Below are positions 27,502-34,596 of a stretch of DNA of 64,000 nucleotides, piece by piece. The first letter of the stretch is position 1, and each line of letters starts with the position of its first letter. The DNA comes from an uncultured Tenacibaculum sp. (GTDB taxonomy: Bacteria; Bacteroidota; Bacteroidia; Flavobacteriales; Flavobacteriaceae), in NCBI RefSeq assembly GCF_947499065.1, contig NZ_CANMMT010000005.1, forward strand, positions 1-64,000. The letters run 5' to 3'. The notes below the pieces were generated by a model. The model worked only from the letters and a program-made list of their open reading frames with translations, was not told where the DNA came from and searched no databases. The translations under genes were made by a program, and so were the position numbers.

Positions 27502-28164
27502 TTATTTCCAAGTTACTATGTTTTCTAGTGTTCTTCTTGACTTTTCTCTTGGTTCATCTTTTCTATATCCAAATGCTACCATGTATGAAAGTCCATATTT
27601 TTCTGTATCTATTCCAAACTTTTCTTTTAATACTTCTTCTGTTTTTTCTTGATGGAATCCTTCTATGGGGCAGCTATCTATTCCTATTAATGCTGCTGAG
27701 GTCATCATGTTTGCTAGTGGAATATAGGTTTGTTTTGATGCCCAATCGAATAAATGTCTGTCAGTATCTAAGTTAAAGTCTCTTTCTTGGAACTCTCTGT
27801 AAAGCTTTGTGTAGGTTTCCATTACATCTTCTGGAAACTGTTTTACATCTTTCATCATATGTGTTATGTATTCGCTGTTCCATTTGGTCATTGGCGATTT
27901 CATGGTTAATCCTAATACATAATGACTTGCTGTATCTAATTTTAAAGGTGCTCCCCAAGCTACTGGTTTTAGTAATTCTCTTAATTCTTTGTCTTGCACT
28001 ACTACAAAATGCCATGGTTCAAACCCAAATGAGCTTGGTGATAGCTGTGCTGTTTTTAAGATGAAATTAAAATCTTCTTCTGTTATTTTTTTTGTGCTAT
28101 CGAATTCTTTACATGCATGTCTGTTATTAAACGCATTGATAATGTTTTCTTTAGTGATATTCAT
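27502..28164 (-). CDS. Nitroreductase family NAD(P)H-dependent oxidoreductase
   Basis: The 220-residue protein matches the FMN nitroreductase fold: NRHACKEFDSTKKITEEDFNFIL (FMN-phosphate Arg region), TAQLSPSSFGFEPWHFVVVQD, LMTSAALIGIDSCPIEGF and YGLSYMVAFGYRKDEPREKSRR. Such enzymes reduce quinones, nitro compounds or flavins. It is divergent from the HxlR regulator at 28265 with a palindrome covering the predicted transcription start, the arrangement of DUF24/HxlR-controlled nitroreductases in Bacillus. Substrate unknown. Confidence 0.92.
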   Translation of the reverse strand: MNITKENIINAFNNRHACKEFDSTKKITEEDFNFILKTAQLSPSSFGFEPWHFVVVQDKELRELLKPVAWGAPLKLDTASHYVLGLTMKSPMTKWNSEYITHMMKDVKQFPEDVMETYTKLYREFQERDFNLDTDRHLFDWASKQTYIPLANMMTSAALIGIDSCPIEGFHQEKTEEVLKEKFGIDTEKYGLSYMVAFGYRKDEPREKSRRTLENIVTWK

Positions 28165-28178
28165 TTGTGTATTTTTTA

Positions 28179-28197
28179 TACTATAATTATTATAGTA
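28179..28197. promoter_or_regulatory. Candidate HxlR operator
   Basis: TACTATAA-TTA-TTATAGTA is a perfect 8-bp inverted repeat with a 3-base centre. It sits immediately downstream of the nitroreductase -7 box, so a bound protein would block transcription. TACT...AGTA-type palindromes are known for DUF24/HxlR regulators such as YodB. Confidence 0.65.
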
Positions 28198-28198
28198 G

Positions 28199-28229
28199 CA
28201 AAATTAAGTATAGTTGTTTATCTTTGCAA
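28199..28229 (-). promoter_or_regulatory. Promoter of the nitroreductase gene
   Basis: On the minus strand TTG, 20 bases, TAATTTTG: both boxes and spacing fit the Bacteroidota consensus. The +1 position would fall inside the adjacent palindrome. Confidence 0.6.
28219..28226 (+). promoter_or_regulatory. -7 element of the HxlR gene
   Basis: TATCTTTG on the plus strand, 38 bases before the ATG at 28265. It abuts the -33 box of the divergent nitroreductase promoter, so the two promoters overlap. Confidence 0.5.
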
Positions 28230-28264
28230 TAACGGTCAAAAAGGATAGTTTAAATTTTTTGTTT

Positions 28265-28600
28265 ATGCATACGTTTAATGGTACTAAATACCCATGCTGT
28301 ACTAGCTTAACCATGGGATTGATAGGAGGGAAGTGGAAAACGGTAATTTTATATTACTTAAAAGATAAAACCCTACGTTATAATGAGCTTCGTAAAGAAA
28401 TGCCTACGGTTACCGAGCGTACTTTGAGTTTGCAATTAAAGAAATTGGAAGAGGATGGTATTATTAAAAGAAAAGTATATGTTTCTAAGCCTCCTTTAAA
28501 AGTTGAGTATTCTTTGACTGATTTTGGTAAAACCTTGATTCCTGTAATTGAAGCCATTGCCGATTGGGGTGACTATGTGGTGAATTCTTACCAAAAGTAA
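28265..28600 (+). CDS. HxlR family transcriptional regulator
   Basis: I start at the ATG at 28265 (MHTFNGTKYPCCTSL); the ORF-track start adds 17 residues that do not fit the family. The 111-residue protein shows the HxlR/DUF24 pattern: KYPCCTSLTMGLIGGKWKTVILYYL with the conserved Cys, LRYNELRKEMPTVTERTLSLQLKKLEEDGIIKRKVY, and YSLTDFGKTLIPVIEAIADWGDY. The N-terminal Cys is the redox or quinone sensor in studied members. It is divergent from a nitroreductase, its probable target. Confidence 0.93.
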   Translation: MHTFNGTKYPCCTSLTMGLIGGKWKTVILYYLKDKTLRYNELRKEMPTVTERTLSLQLKKLEEDGIIKRKVYVSKPPLKVEYSLTDFGKTLIPVIEAIADWGDYVVNSYQK

Positions 28601-28626
28601 ATTCTTTCCCTAAAAGATGATGAAAT

Positions 28627-28650
28627 AAAAAAACGAACCGAAGTTCGTTT
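28627..28650 (-). terminator. Terminator of the bacteriocin-like peptide gene
   Basis: AAACGAAC / GTTCGTTT stem with the A run at the left giving a T run on the minus strand, 10 bases beyond the stop at 28661. Confidence 0.75.
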
Positions 28651-28660
28651 GTGTGATTCA

Positions 28661-28840
28661 TTATAATATTTGACAATAACCTAACCAACAGCTAAATCCT
28701 TCATAGGCAAATATTGGATGGTTAGCCCATCTTCTTTTGCAATCTAAAGCAGTGTTACAAGTTCCCCATCTTCCTCCATGGACTTGTTTTTGTTCTTTTT
28801 TACTTAATTCTGTTCCTAAGTTAGAAATGTTTTTTAACAT
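28661..28840 (-). CDS. Double-glycine bacteriocin-like peptide precursor
   Basis: The 59-residue product (ATG at 28840; the ORF-track start adds 17 residues) has a leader MLKNISNLGTELSKKEQKQV ending in HGG, the double-glycine cleavage motif recognised by C39-peptidase ABC exporters. The remaining 36-residue core is rich in aromatic and basic residues and has four Cys (TCNTALDC, FSCWLGYC), suiting two disulfides or thioether modification. It ends in its own terminator. No C39 exporter, modification enzyme or immunity gene lies next to it, so processing would rely on genes elsewhere. Similar orphan precursors are common in flavobacteria; activity is unknown. Confidence 0.72.
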   Translation of the reverse strand: MLKNISNLGTELSKKEQKQVHGGRWGTCNTALDCKRRWANHPIFAYEGFSCWLGYCQIL

Positions 28841-28992
28841 GATGTAGTTTTTTAAGTTTCTCAAAACTAGTGCTTTTGGTTTTTGAATCATGATAAAAAA
28901 CCTTACTTATAGTAAGGTAAATCCTTACTTTTTAAAGTTTTATATGTTTTGGAGAATTATATTATTGATGTGTGGGAGAAGTCTATTATCAG

Positions 28993-29085
28993 TTATATAG
29001 TATGCATAGATGTCTTATCTGAATATTCTTCTTTCCAGTAATGTAAATCATTTAAAGGACTTTGCTTTTTATTACAAATGAAATG
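28993..29085 (-). pseudogene. Truncated remnant of a paralogue of the 98-residue gene at 31239
   Basis: An open stretch on the minus strand without a start codon reads NDLHYWKEEYSDKTSMHTI and then a stop, matching APHYWKEEYSNETSMQTI of the intact protein encoded at 31239-31535. The DNA also matches closely (GAATATTCTTCTTTCCA in both). Upstream the frame is closed by a stop after 30 codons, so about two thirds of the gene is missing. Confidence 0.75.
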
Positions 29086-29171
29086 TTAATTACTTGAAAA
29101 TACCTAATCATAGGGAGTGTATAAAATCTAGTAAATAAGATATTTAACAAAGTTTAACTAACAACTATAAA

Positions 29172-30014
29172 ATGAATAAAAAACTAAAAAAAATCGGTAT
29201 TGTTTTATTGTTAGCATTAGTTTCAATAAGCTGTGTTAATTTAAAACATGTAAATGAATTTTCATCTTCTTCGGCAAAAAGTCTTAAGTCTATAGAGAAA
29301 CTAGATTATAGTTTTGAAAAAGGATGTCTGATTAATTGTAGAGATGAAAAAATTAATAACTTAAAAGTTAATGGAAAAAAATGTGATTGTGAAAATGAGA
29401 AAGCTGCTGATAGTATAACGTTAAAAATTTATAATTCTCTCTATGGGTATTTTAATGGTTTAGCAAAACTTTCTAATGACGAAATAACAGCATATAAAAC
29501 AGAGGAATTAGAAACAGCTTTAATTGAAGGAGATTTTGGTCCAATGACTATTGAAGAAAAACATGTAAAATCTTATTCTAAAATATCAAAAGTTTTAATT
29601 GAAGCATTTACTAATAATTATAGAAGAAAAAAGATTAGAGAATATATAAAACAAGCGAATAGCTCAATAAAAGAATTGATTTCTTTGTTAGAATTAAATA
29701 TATCAATTAATCTGAAAGGTACACTAAATAATAAAAAGCAAAATATTTTACGTGAGACACAAGAATTATTAAATGACAATTCTCTTTCAACAAATGAGAA
29801 AAGAAAAATAACGAGAGACTATTATTTAGAAATTTCAAATATAGAAAATCAACAAAAAAAACTTGATACTTATGGTAAAGCTTTAATGAAAATATCTGAG
29901 GGGCATGATAAACTTCATAAAAGTGTAGGTACTTTGAAAGCAAAAGAATTAAAACTACTTCTTTTTCAATATGCAAGTGAAATAAAAATGATAATTAATG
30001 AATTAAAAAAATAA
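29172..30014 (+). CDS. Putative lipoprotein of unknown function
   Basis: The 280-residue protein begins with a basic n-region and a hydrophobic stretch ending LVSISC, a lipoprotein signal with the lipidated Cys near residue 21. After it comes a Cys-containing segment (KGCLINCRDEKINN, KKCDCENEK) and then long helical, Lys/Glu-rich stretches with coiled-coil character (about 150-280). I recognise no family. It is followed after 6 bases by a 130-residue gene, so the two are a pair. Confidence 0.6.
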   Translation: MNKKLKKIGIVLLLALVSISCVNLKHVNEFSSSSAKSLKSIEKLDYSFEKGCLINCRDEKINNLKVNGKKCDCENEKAADSITLKIYNSLYGYFNGLAKLSNDEITAYKTEELETALIEGDFGPMTIEEKHVKSYSKISKVLIEAFTNNYRRKKIREYIKQANSSIKELISLLELNISINLKGTLNNKKQNILRETQELLNDNSLSTNEKRKITRDYYLEISNIENQQKKLDTYGKALMKISEGHDKLHKSVGTLKAKELKLLLFQYASEIKMIINELKK

Positions 30015-30020
30015 AAAAGA

Positions 30021-30413
30021 ATGTCAAAATTAACATCAAAACAAGTAAGTGCCTTAGCTCATGATTTTTTATCATTTACTCAATCGATAGGGAATTATAT
30101 TATAGAGAATACCGAAAGCTTAAGTAAGAGTCAGCAAAAGAAACTTTGGGAATTACATAAAAGAACTAATGCTATTTCGTATGATTTGTATATAAAATCT
30201 GCAAAAATAGTAATGGAAGATGCAAGTGAATCTTTAGAAGAAATAAGACAAATAACAAGAAAAATAGAAGAATCATATGAGTCATTAGAAAATGTTCAAA
30301 AAGTAATAAATATAGCAACAGGAGTTGTTGTTTTAGGGGCATCAATTTTTAGTTTAAGTCCGCAAGCAATTATAGATTCTATAGCAAATTTAAAAGAAGC
30401 GATAGAAGAATAA
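30021..30413 (+). CDS. Hypothetical protein with coiled coil and C-terminal hydrophobic segment
   Basis: The 130-residue product has no signal peptide. Residues 10-95 are predicted helical with coiled-coil heptads (ESLEEIRQITRKIEESYESLENVQKV), followed by a hydrophobic segment (INIATGVVVLGASIFSL, about 97-113) that could cross a membrane. It lies 6 bases behind the lipoprotein gene and in front of a strong terminator. Function unknown. Confidence 0.6.
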   Translation: MSKLTSKQVSALAHDFLSFTQSIGNYIIENTESLSKSQQKKLWELHKRTNAISYDLYIKSAKIVMEDASESLEEIRQITRKIEESYESLENVQKVINIATGVVVLGASIFSLSPQAIIDSIANLKEAIEE

Positions 30414-30435
30414 AATAGGTTAATAATGCTTGTGA

Positions 30436-30485
30436 AATCTAACGAAAAGAAAGTGATTGTAAATTTTCTTTTTGTTAGATTTTTA
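30436..30485 (+). terminator. Terminator of the lipoprotein pair
   Basis: AAATCTAACGAAAAGAAA pairs with TTTCTTTTTGTTAGATTT around a 12-base loop, followed by T residues, 22 bases past the stop at 30413. Confidence 0.8.
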
Positions 30486-30688
30486 ATTTAAAGAAAAACG
30501 ATTTTATTTAGAGGTACTTATAAAACTCTTTACTTCTTAAAAGATAAGAATACCACTATTCTTTTTATATTTACCAAAAAAGCTATGAAATATCTAAACT
30601 CTTACTAATCCTGATAATAATTTTTACAGCACAAGTAATGTGTTTTTATATTTATGTTAGTTAAAATTCACTTTAAATTATTAATTAA

Positions 30689-31234
30689 ATGAGTATTGTA
30701 AAGTTGACAAAGTATATTGTAATAATGATTATAGCTGCTTTTTTAACCTTCTTTTTTCATGAGATGAGTCACTGGATATCTTATGAATTACTTGGTTATA
30801 AAGCTGGTTTTACTCTTAATGGAGCTTCTCTTAAAGATTCATCTATTAAATTAACTAAAATGAATCGAATAATTACTAGTGGGGCAGGGCCCTTATTTAC
30901 CATTGTTCAGGGAGTTGTATTTTATTATATCTTAAAAAAGTATAAGAATATAATGTTATATCCTTTCCTCTTTTTACCATTTGTGATGAGGCTTGGTGCT
31001 ACTTGGGCTAATCAATTTCAACCAAACGATGAAGGAAGAATTAGTCTTGATTTAGGACTTAATTTATATGCTATTTCTATTATTGTTGTAGGTTTTCTTT
31101 TCTTTTTAGTAGTAAGAATTTCTAAGAAAAATAAGTTTTCCATAGTAGTAAATATTATTACATTTTTGGTGTCAATAATATTACTATTTGCTATAGCTTT
31201 TTTAGATTCTAAATATAAGTTTAGATTTATTTAG
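30689..31234 (+). CDS. M50-like membrane metallopeptidase
   Basis: The 181-residue protein is hydrophobic, with about five membrane spans. The first contains FFFHEMSHWIS, the zinc motif HExxH as in site-2 proteases; a SGAGPLFTI segment in the next span and NQFQPNDEGRISLDL further on are plausible partners (the GxGP loop and a zinc-binding Asp). It is shorter than typical M50 proteases and lacks PDZ domains. Substrate unknown. It stands alone on the plus strand and is convergent with the 98-residue gene 4 bases away. Confidence 0.72.
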   Translation: MSIVKLTKYIVIMIIAAFLTFFFHEMSHWISYELLGYKAGFTLNGASLKDSSIKLTKMNRIITSGAGPLFTIVQGVVFYYILKKYKNIMLYPFLFLPFVMRLGATWANQFQPNDEGRISLDLGLNLYAISIIVVGFLFFLVVRISKKNKFSIVVNIITFLVSIILLFAIAFLDSKYKFRFI

Positions 31235-31238
31235 AAAG

Positions 31239-31535
31239 TTAAAATCTACAAGCTATCGTTTGCATAGATGTTTCATTTGAATATTCTTCTTTCCAATAGT
31301 GTGGGGCATTTACATGCCTATATTTTAAACCGTTTATGGTATATTTTTTTATAAAAGGTTTTTTCATAATGATTAAAACTGAATTCTGTTTTGGCCAGCC
31401 TTTACTAATTTCTGCAACTTCATTACCAGTTTTAATTTCTGCTTTTAATAGTGTTACTATGGAAGGACTTATTTCATATTTTAAGATAGTTTCCATAGAA
31501 GGGGTTTGATTTGTTTCAAAGTCTCTATTTTTCAT
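31239..31535 (-). CDS. Hypothetical protein, 98 residues, with a truncated paralogue nearby
   Basis: The protein starts MKNRDFETNQTPSMETILKY and ends HYWKEEYSNETSMQTIACRF. It has mixed alpha/beta composition and no signal peptide. A degraded copy of its 3' third lies at 28993-29085, so the gene belongs to a family that is duplicated locally. It follows the carboxypeptidase-regulatory-like gene by 21 bases on the same strand. Function unknown. Confidence 0.6.
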   Translation of the reverse strand: MKNRDFETNQTPSMETILKYEISPSIVTLLKAEIKTGNEVAEISKGWPKQNSVLIIMKKPFIKKYTINGLKYRHVNAPHYWKEEYSNETSMQTIACRF

Positions 31536-31556
31536 AATAGTTTTTTGGTAAGCTAT

Positions 31557-32447
31557 TTAATTGGTTAAAGTTAATTCTATTGCTAATAAATTGTATTTAT
31601 TATTATACCTTTTACTTGAAGATTTATTTTTCCATACTTTTTTCCATTGCCCTCGTGAAAATCGCCAACTGTTTTCTGCTGTTTCTGAAGGCACTGTTCC
31701 TATATTTGGTGAATAGGAAATTGCTATGTGTTTTTTATTTGAACCTTTACGTTTATATTTATATTCATATTTATTTGTATCTATAATTAGCCATTCAATG
31801 GCAACAAAGAATCCTTTTTCTGGAAATTGAATGTTTAAATCAGAAATATCTACTTCGGTAATTCTTTTTCCTTTTTTTGCTACACCTATAATATTGCTAT
31901 CATGTATATATCCTTCTGGTTCTCCCTTTTCATTGACTCCGTAAAGTCTAATGTTAAATTTAGCATTTTTTACTTCGCTATTGGTTAGTATTCTAATTTT
32001 ATCTAAAAATGCTGTATCGTTATAGTTTTCTTTATAAGGGAAATATCGTGCTGAAACCCAAGGTGTTTTGCCACATGAGAAATAAAAATTAATTTTTGAT
32101 TTTCTAAATTTCCCTATGATTTGTTTCTTGTTTTTCTTTTTGGTAGTAATAGCAATTTCATCTAATTGTATTAGTTGAGGTATAAGTGTTATACTTTTTT
32201 TAATCGTATTTGAATGGATTTTTTTTGTTTCATATCCTATAGCTGATATGACAATTGTTTTTGGTGAATTGATGTTTAGCTCAAATTCCCCTTTTTCATT
32301 AGATGATGTTCCTATGTTTTCGTTTTCTATCCAGATATTTACAAAGGGAATTCCTTCTTTGGTTTCACTATCTATTATAGTTGATTTTAATTGACTAAAG
32401 CTTATACTAGAAATAAATAAGAGTATGGTGCTTGTTAGTTTTTTCAT
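31557..32447 (-). CDS. Carboxypeptidase-regulatory-like domain protein, exported
   Basis: The 296-residue protein has a signal peptide (to SFSQ), then a CarboxypepD-reg-like domain (STIIDSETKEGIPFVNIWIENENIGTSSNEKGEFEL, about 20-95) and a 190-residue C-terminal beta-rich region with Trp and Tyr (NFYFSCGKTPWVSARYFPYK, ENSWRFSRGQWKKVW) that I cannot place. There is no TonB receptor plug. Such proteins are common in flavobacteria with unknown roles. It is followed by the 98-residue gene. Confidence 0.75.
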   Translation of the reverse strand: MKKLTSTILLFISSISFSQLKSTIIDSETKEGIPFVNIWIENENIGTSSNEKGEFELNINSPKTIVISAIGYETKKIHSNTIKKSITLIPQLIQLDEIAITTKKKNKKQIIGKFRKSKINFYFSCGKTPWVSARYFPYKENYNDTAFLDKIRILTNSEVKNAKFNIRLYGVNEKGEPEGYIHDSNIIGVAKKGKRITEVDISDLNIQFPEKGFFVAIEWLIIDTNKYEYKYKRKGSNKKHIAISYSPNIGTVPSETAENSWRFSRGQWKKVWKNKSSSKRYNNKYNLLAIELTLTN

Positions 32448-32938
32448 AGTGTGATTTTTTGTGTGAGAAAGTTAAAAAGAATTTATGTTAATGATATTTT
32501 AGTAGAAGTTAAACTCTGTTAAAGTTACTAGTATCAAATATTTATTAGATGTTTGTCTCTCTTGTTGCTTTTAGAGAGTTTCATTTATTATTCTATAACT
32601 AACTATTTATTTGAAATGAAACTAGGTGTTTTTATGTGTGGCAATTTTCTAAAGCAGATTGCTAGAATTCTACTTTAGGACGGTAGTTTTCTAAATTGGA
32701 TTGCTAGTTTTGTTAAAAAGGTTGTTAAAATACTCGAACCGATTGTTAAAATATATAATGTGATTAGCAGTTTTCTACTTTAGGACGCTAGTTTTATAAA
32801 TTAGGGTGGTAGAATATATAATGTGATTGGCAGTTTTATACTTTAGGATGCTAGTTTTATAAAAAGATTGTTAAATATATAATTAGGATTAGTAGTTTTA
32901 TGAACTAAAAATACAAAGGGAAATTTTTAATTGATTAG
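32448..32938. other. 491-bp AT-rich gap carrying degenerate repeats
   Basis: No ORF is supported. The first 190 bases show nothing recognisable. From about 32640 the sequence turns into a degenerate tandem repeat, listed separately, which runs almost to the start of the next gene. Confidence 0.6.
32640..32900. repeat. Degenerate tandem repeat of about 61-63 bases
   Basis: AATATATAATGTGATT begins copies at 32750 and 32813, and a related AATATATAATTAGGATT begins at 32874, a period of 63 and 61 bases. Each unit carries TACTTTAGGA (32776, 32839; an extra one at 32671) followed by GCTAGTTTT or GGTAGTTTT. The copies differ at many positions. Confidence 0.75.
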
Positions 32939-33388
32939 ATGGAAAATATTGTTGTACATGGAAGAGACACTTCTTTAAACTTAATTTTTGTAGACGCATT
33001 TCATCCATCAGAATTAAATATTAAAGCTGATCATTGGTATTATAGATATAAGCTTGCTTTATTAGATAGTTCTTATGAATTTGATGGTTGGTTTACTGGA
33101 AAATTTTGGCATCTAGAAAAAGAAGAAATAATTGTTTTTGAAGAGTATATAAATGAAAACTTTAATGCTGAAATTATTAAAGAGGATAAAGATGTTGAGT
33201 TAAGACTATTTCTAGTTGATTTAAAAAGAAATGCTGTGGCAAAATTTTCTCGATTAAGTGAAGGAAGATTTGAAGTAATAGAATTGACAGAAAATAAATT
33301 AATAATTTATCTTAAGAAGAAGTATGATAGAATTGGGGAGTTTGAAGTTAGTCTAGACTCTTTAAAGTTTGTAGAAATAAATAATTAA
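32939..33388 (+). CDS. Hypothetical protein, 149 residues
   Basis: A soluble, acidic, aromatic-rich protein (ELNIKADHWYYRYKLALLDSSYEFDGWFTGKFWHLEKEE) without signal peptide. The layout, a strand-rich N-terminal half with Trp/Tyr and a later strand pair, is reminiscent of small immunity-like proteins such as the WapI family, but the match is only impressionistic. It stands alone between the repeat region and a membrane-anchored hypothetical. Function unknown. Confidence 0.55.
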   Translation: MENIVVHGRDTSLNLIFVDAFHPSELNIKADHWYYRYKLALLDSSYEFDGWFTGKFWHLEKEEIIVFEEYINENFNAEIIKEDKDVELRLFLVDLKRNAVAKFSRLSEGRFEVIELTENKLIIYLKKKYDRIGEFEVSLDSLKFVEINN

Positions 33389-33477
33389 ATAACAATATCC
33401 TTTTTATATTTACCATACTAAAACCTTAAGTTTATAATATTACTTCCTATTATATCTGAGTTAATTAATTGCAACGC

Positions 33478-33906
33478 ATGAAAAAAATAGTATCAATTGT
33501 ATTGATTGTATTGATTGCTTTCTATATTTATAAATTAGAAGAATCAAATACAGAGCTTTTAAAGATGAATAGAGATTTAACTTTTGAAAAACTTCAAAAT
33601 GTTATTGATTCATCTCATAAATTTATTTATAAGAATGGAAATCAGAAGATTGAAATGAAAATAAAAAATGGAAAAGATTTTTTGATTTATGATACTCCTA
33701 CAAAAGTAGAGTTTATAACTACAAATGTAGCTCCTAGAGATGTTATGATTTATGGAACAGGAATAAGAATAATTAAAATTGATGATAATACGTTTGAAAC
33801 GGAAGTAAATGTTCCTAAAAAATATGTAGAATCTGATGTTTTAAATGTAACAATTACCATAGATAAAAATAATAAGTTTCAGTTTAAGGTTCCTGTAAAA
33901 AATTAA
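33478..33906 (+). CDS. Membrane-anchored hypothetical protein
   Basis: The ATG at 33478 (MKKIVSIVLIVLIAFYIYK) is a better start than the upstream TTG. One N-terminal membrane helix is followed by a short coiled coil (EESNTELLKMNRDLTFEKL) and a beta-sandwich-like domain of about 90 residues (IEMKIKNGKDFLIYDTPTKVEF, NTFETEVNVPKKY). The domain would face the periplasm. I cannot name the family. It precedes the Crp/Fnr gene by 49 bases on the same strand. Confidence 0.55.
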   Translation: MKKIVSIVLIVLIAFYIYKLEESNTELLKMNRDLTFEKLQNVIDSSHKFIYKNGNQKIEMKIKNGKDFLIYDTPTKVEFITTNVAPRDVMIYGTGIRIIKIDDNTFETEVNVPKKYVESDVLNVTITIDKNNKFQFKVPVKN

Positions 33907-33955
33907 TTATAATCCTTTTATTATTTTTACATTTAAGACTTCAAGGTATTAAAGA

Positions 33956-34510
33956 ATGAATGTTCATAGTAACACTGATAATGAAATAAAACTGATAAAA
34001 GAATTGTTTTCTTCTTATCCTTTACAATCATTTTCTAAAAATGAAATTATTATTGAGACTTACTCAATATATAAGTCTGTTTTACTAATAGAAAAAGGTG
34101 CTATTCGGACTTTTTATTACGATTCTAAGGGTGATGATATAGCGCATTGGTTTTCATTTGAAAACGATATTGTAACAGTTCTTTCTAGTGCGTTAAATCA
34201 ATCTGTAAGTCCATATGGTTTACAAGCTTTAGAAGATGCTACTAGTGTTAGAGTAATTCAGTTTGATGATTTTATTAAACTTAAAGAAGCTTCTAGTGAA
34301 GTAACAGTAATTATAGAAAAATTGATTATTTCTACCCTTATTAAAGTCGCAAATCGTTTGGTGGATATTCAAACTAAAACTGCTAAAGAACGGTATGAGA
34401 ATCTCCTAAATGAACACCCAGCTATTTTTCAGCGTGTTAATTTGAATCACATTGCTACTTATCTTGGAATGAAAAGACAAAGCCTTAGCCGAATTAGAGC
34501 AGCTAAATAA
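33956..34510 (+). CDS. Crp/Fnr family transcriptional regulator
   Basis: The 184-residue protein has a cyclic-nucleotide-binding-like beta barrel (residues 20-110; SVLLIEKGAIRTFYYDSKGDDIAHWFSFENDIV) and a C-terminal winged helix (RVNLNHIATYLGMKRQSLSRIRAAK). It lacks the Arg/Ser phosphate-binding cassette of true CRP, so the ligand is unknown; the family is abundant in Bacteroidota. The GST operon begins 87 bases downstream, with a dyad and a -7 box between, so this regulator probably controls it. Confidence 0.88.
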   Translation: MNVHSNTDNEIKLIKELFSSYPLQSFSKNEIIIETYSIYKSVLLIEKGAIRTFYYDSKGDDIAHWFSFENDIVTVLSSALNQSVSPYGLQALEDATSVRVIQFDDFIKLKEASSEVTVIIEKLIISTLIKVANRLVDIQTKTAKERYENLLNEHPAIFQRVNLNHIATYLGMKRQSLSRIRAAK

Positions 34511-34522
34511 TTTTTTTCATTA

Positions 34523-34539
34523 TATGTGATTGTCACATA
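34523..34539. promoter_or_regulatory. Candidate Crp/Fnr-type operator upstream of the GST operon
   Basis: TATGTGA-TTG-TCACATA is a perfect 7-bp dyad. Half sites TGTGA/TCACA resemble CRP sites but the spacing is 3 instead of 6. Its centre lies about 50 bases upstream of the transcription start predicted from the TAGTTTTG box, a typical activator position. Confidence 0.6.
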
Positions 34540-34567
34540 GGTTAACTTTTTCAAAAAGAGTTTGCTC

Positions 34568-34575
34568 TAGTTTTG
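34568..34575 (+). promoter_or_regulatory. -7 element of the GST operon
   Basis: TAGTTTTG matches TAnnTTTG. No TTG box at the usual distance, which suits an activator-dependent promoter. Confidence 0.5.
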
Positions 34576-34596
34576 CACTATTCAAACAGTTTAATA

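Noticed and set aside
27773-28064. ORFs on both strands within the nitroreductase gene
   Set aside because: They are shadows in other frames with no family resemblance.
32448-32938. CRISPR array
   Set aside because: The repeats are degenerate, of about 62 bases with no unique spacers, and no cas gene is present.
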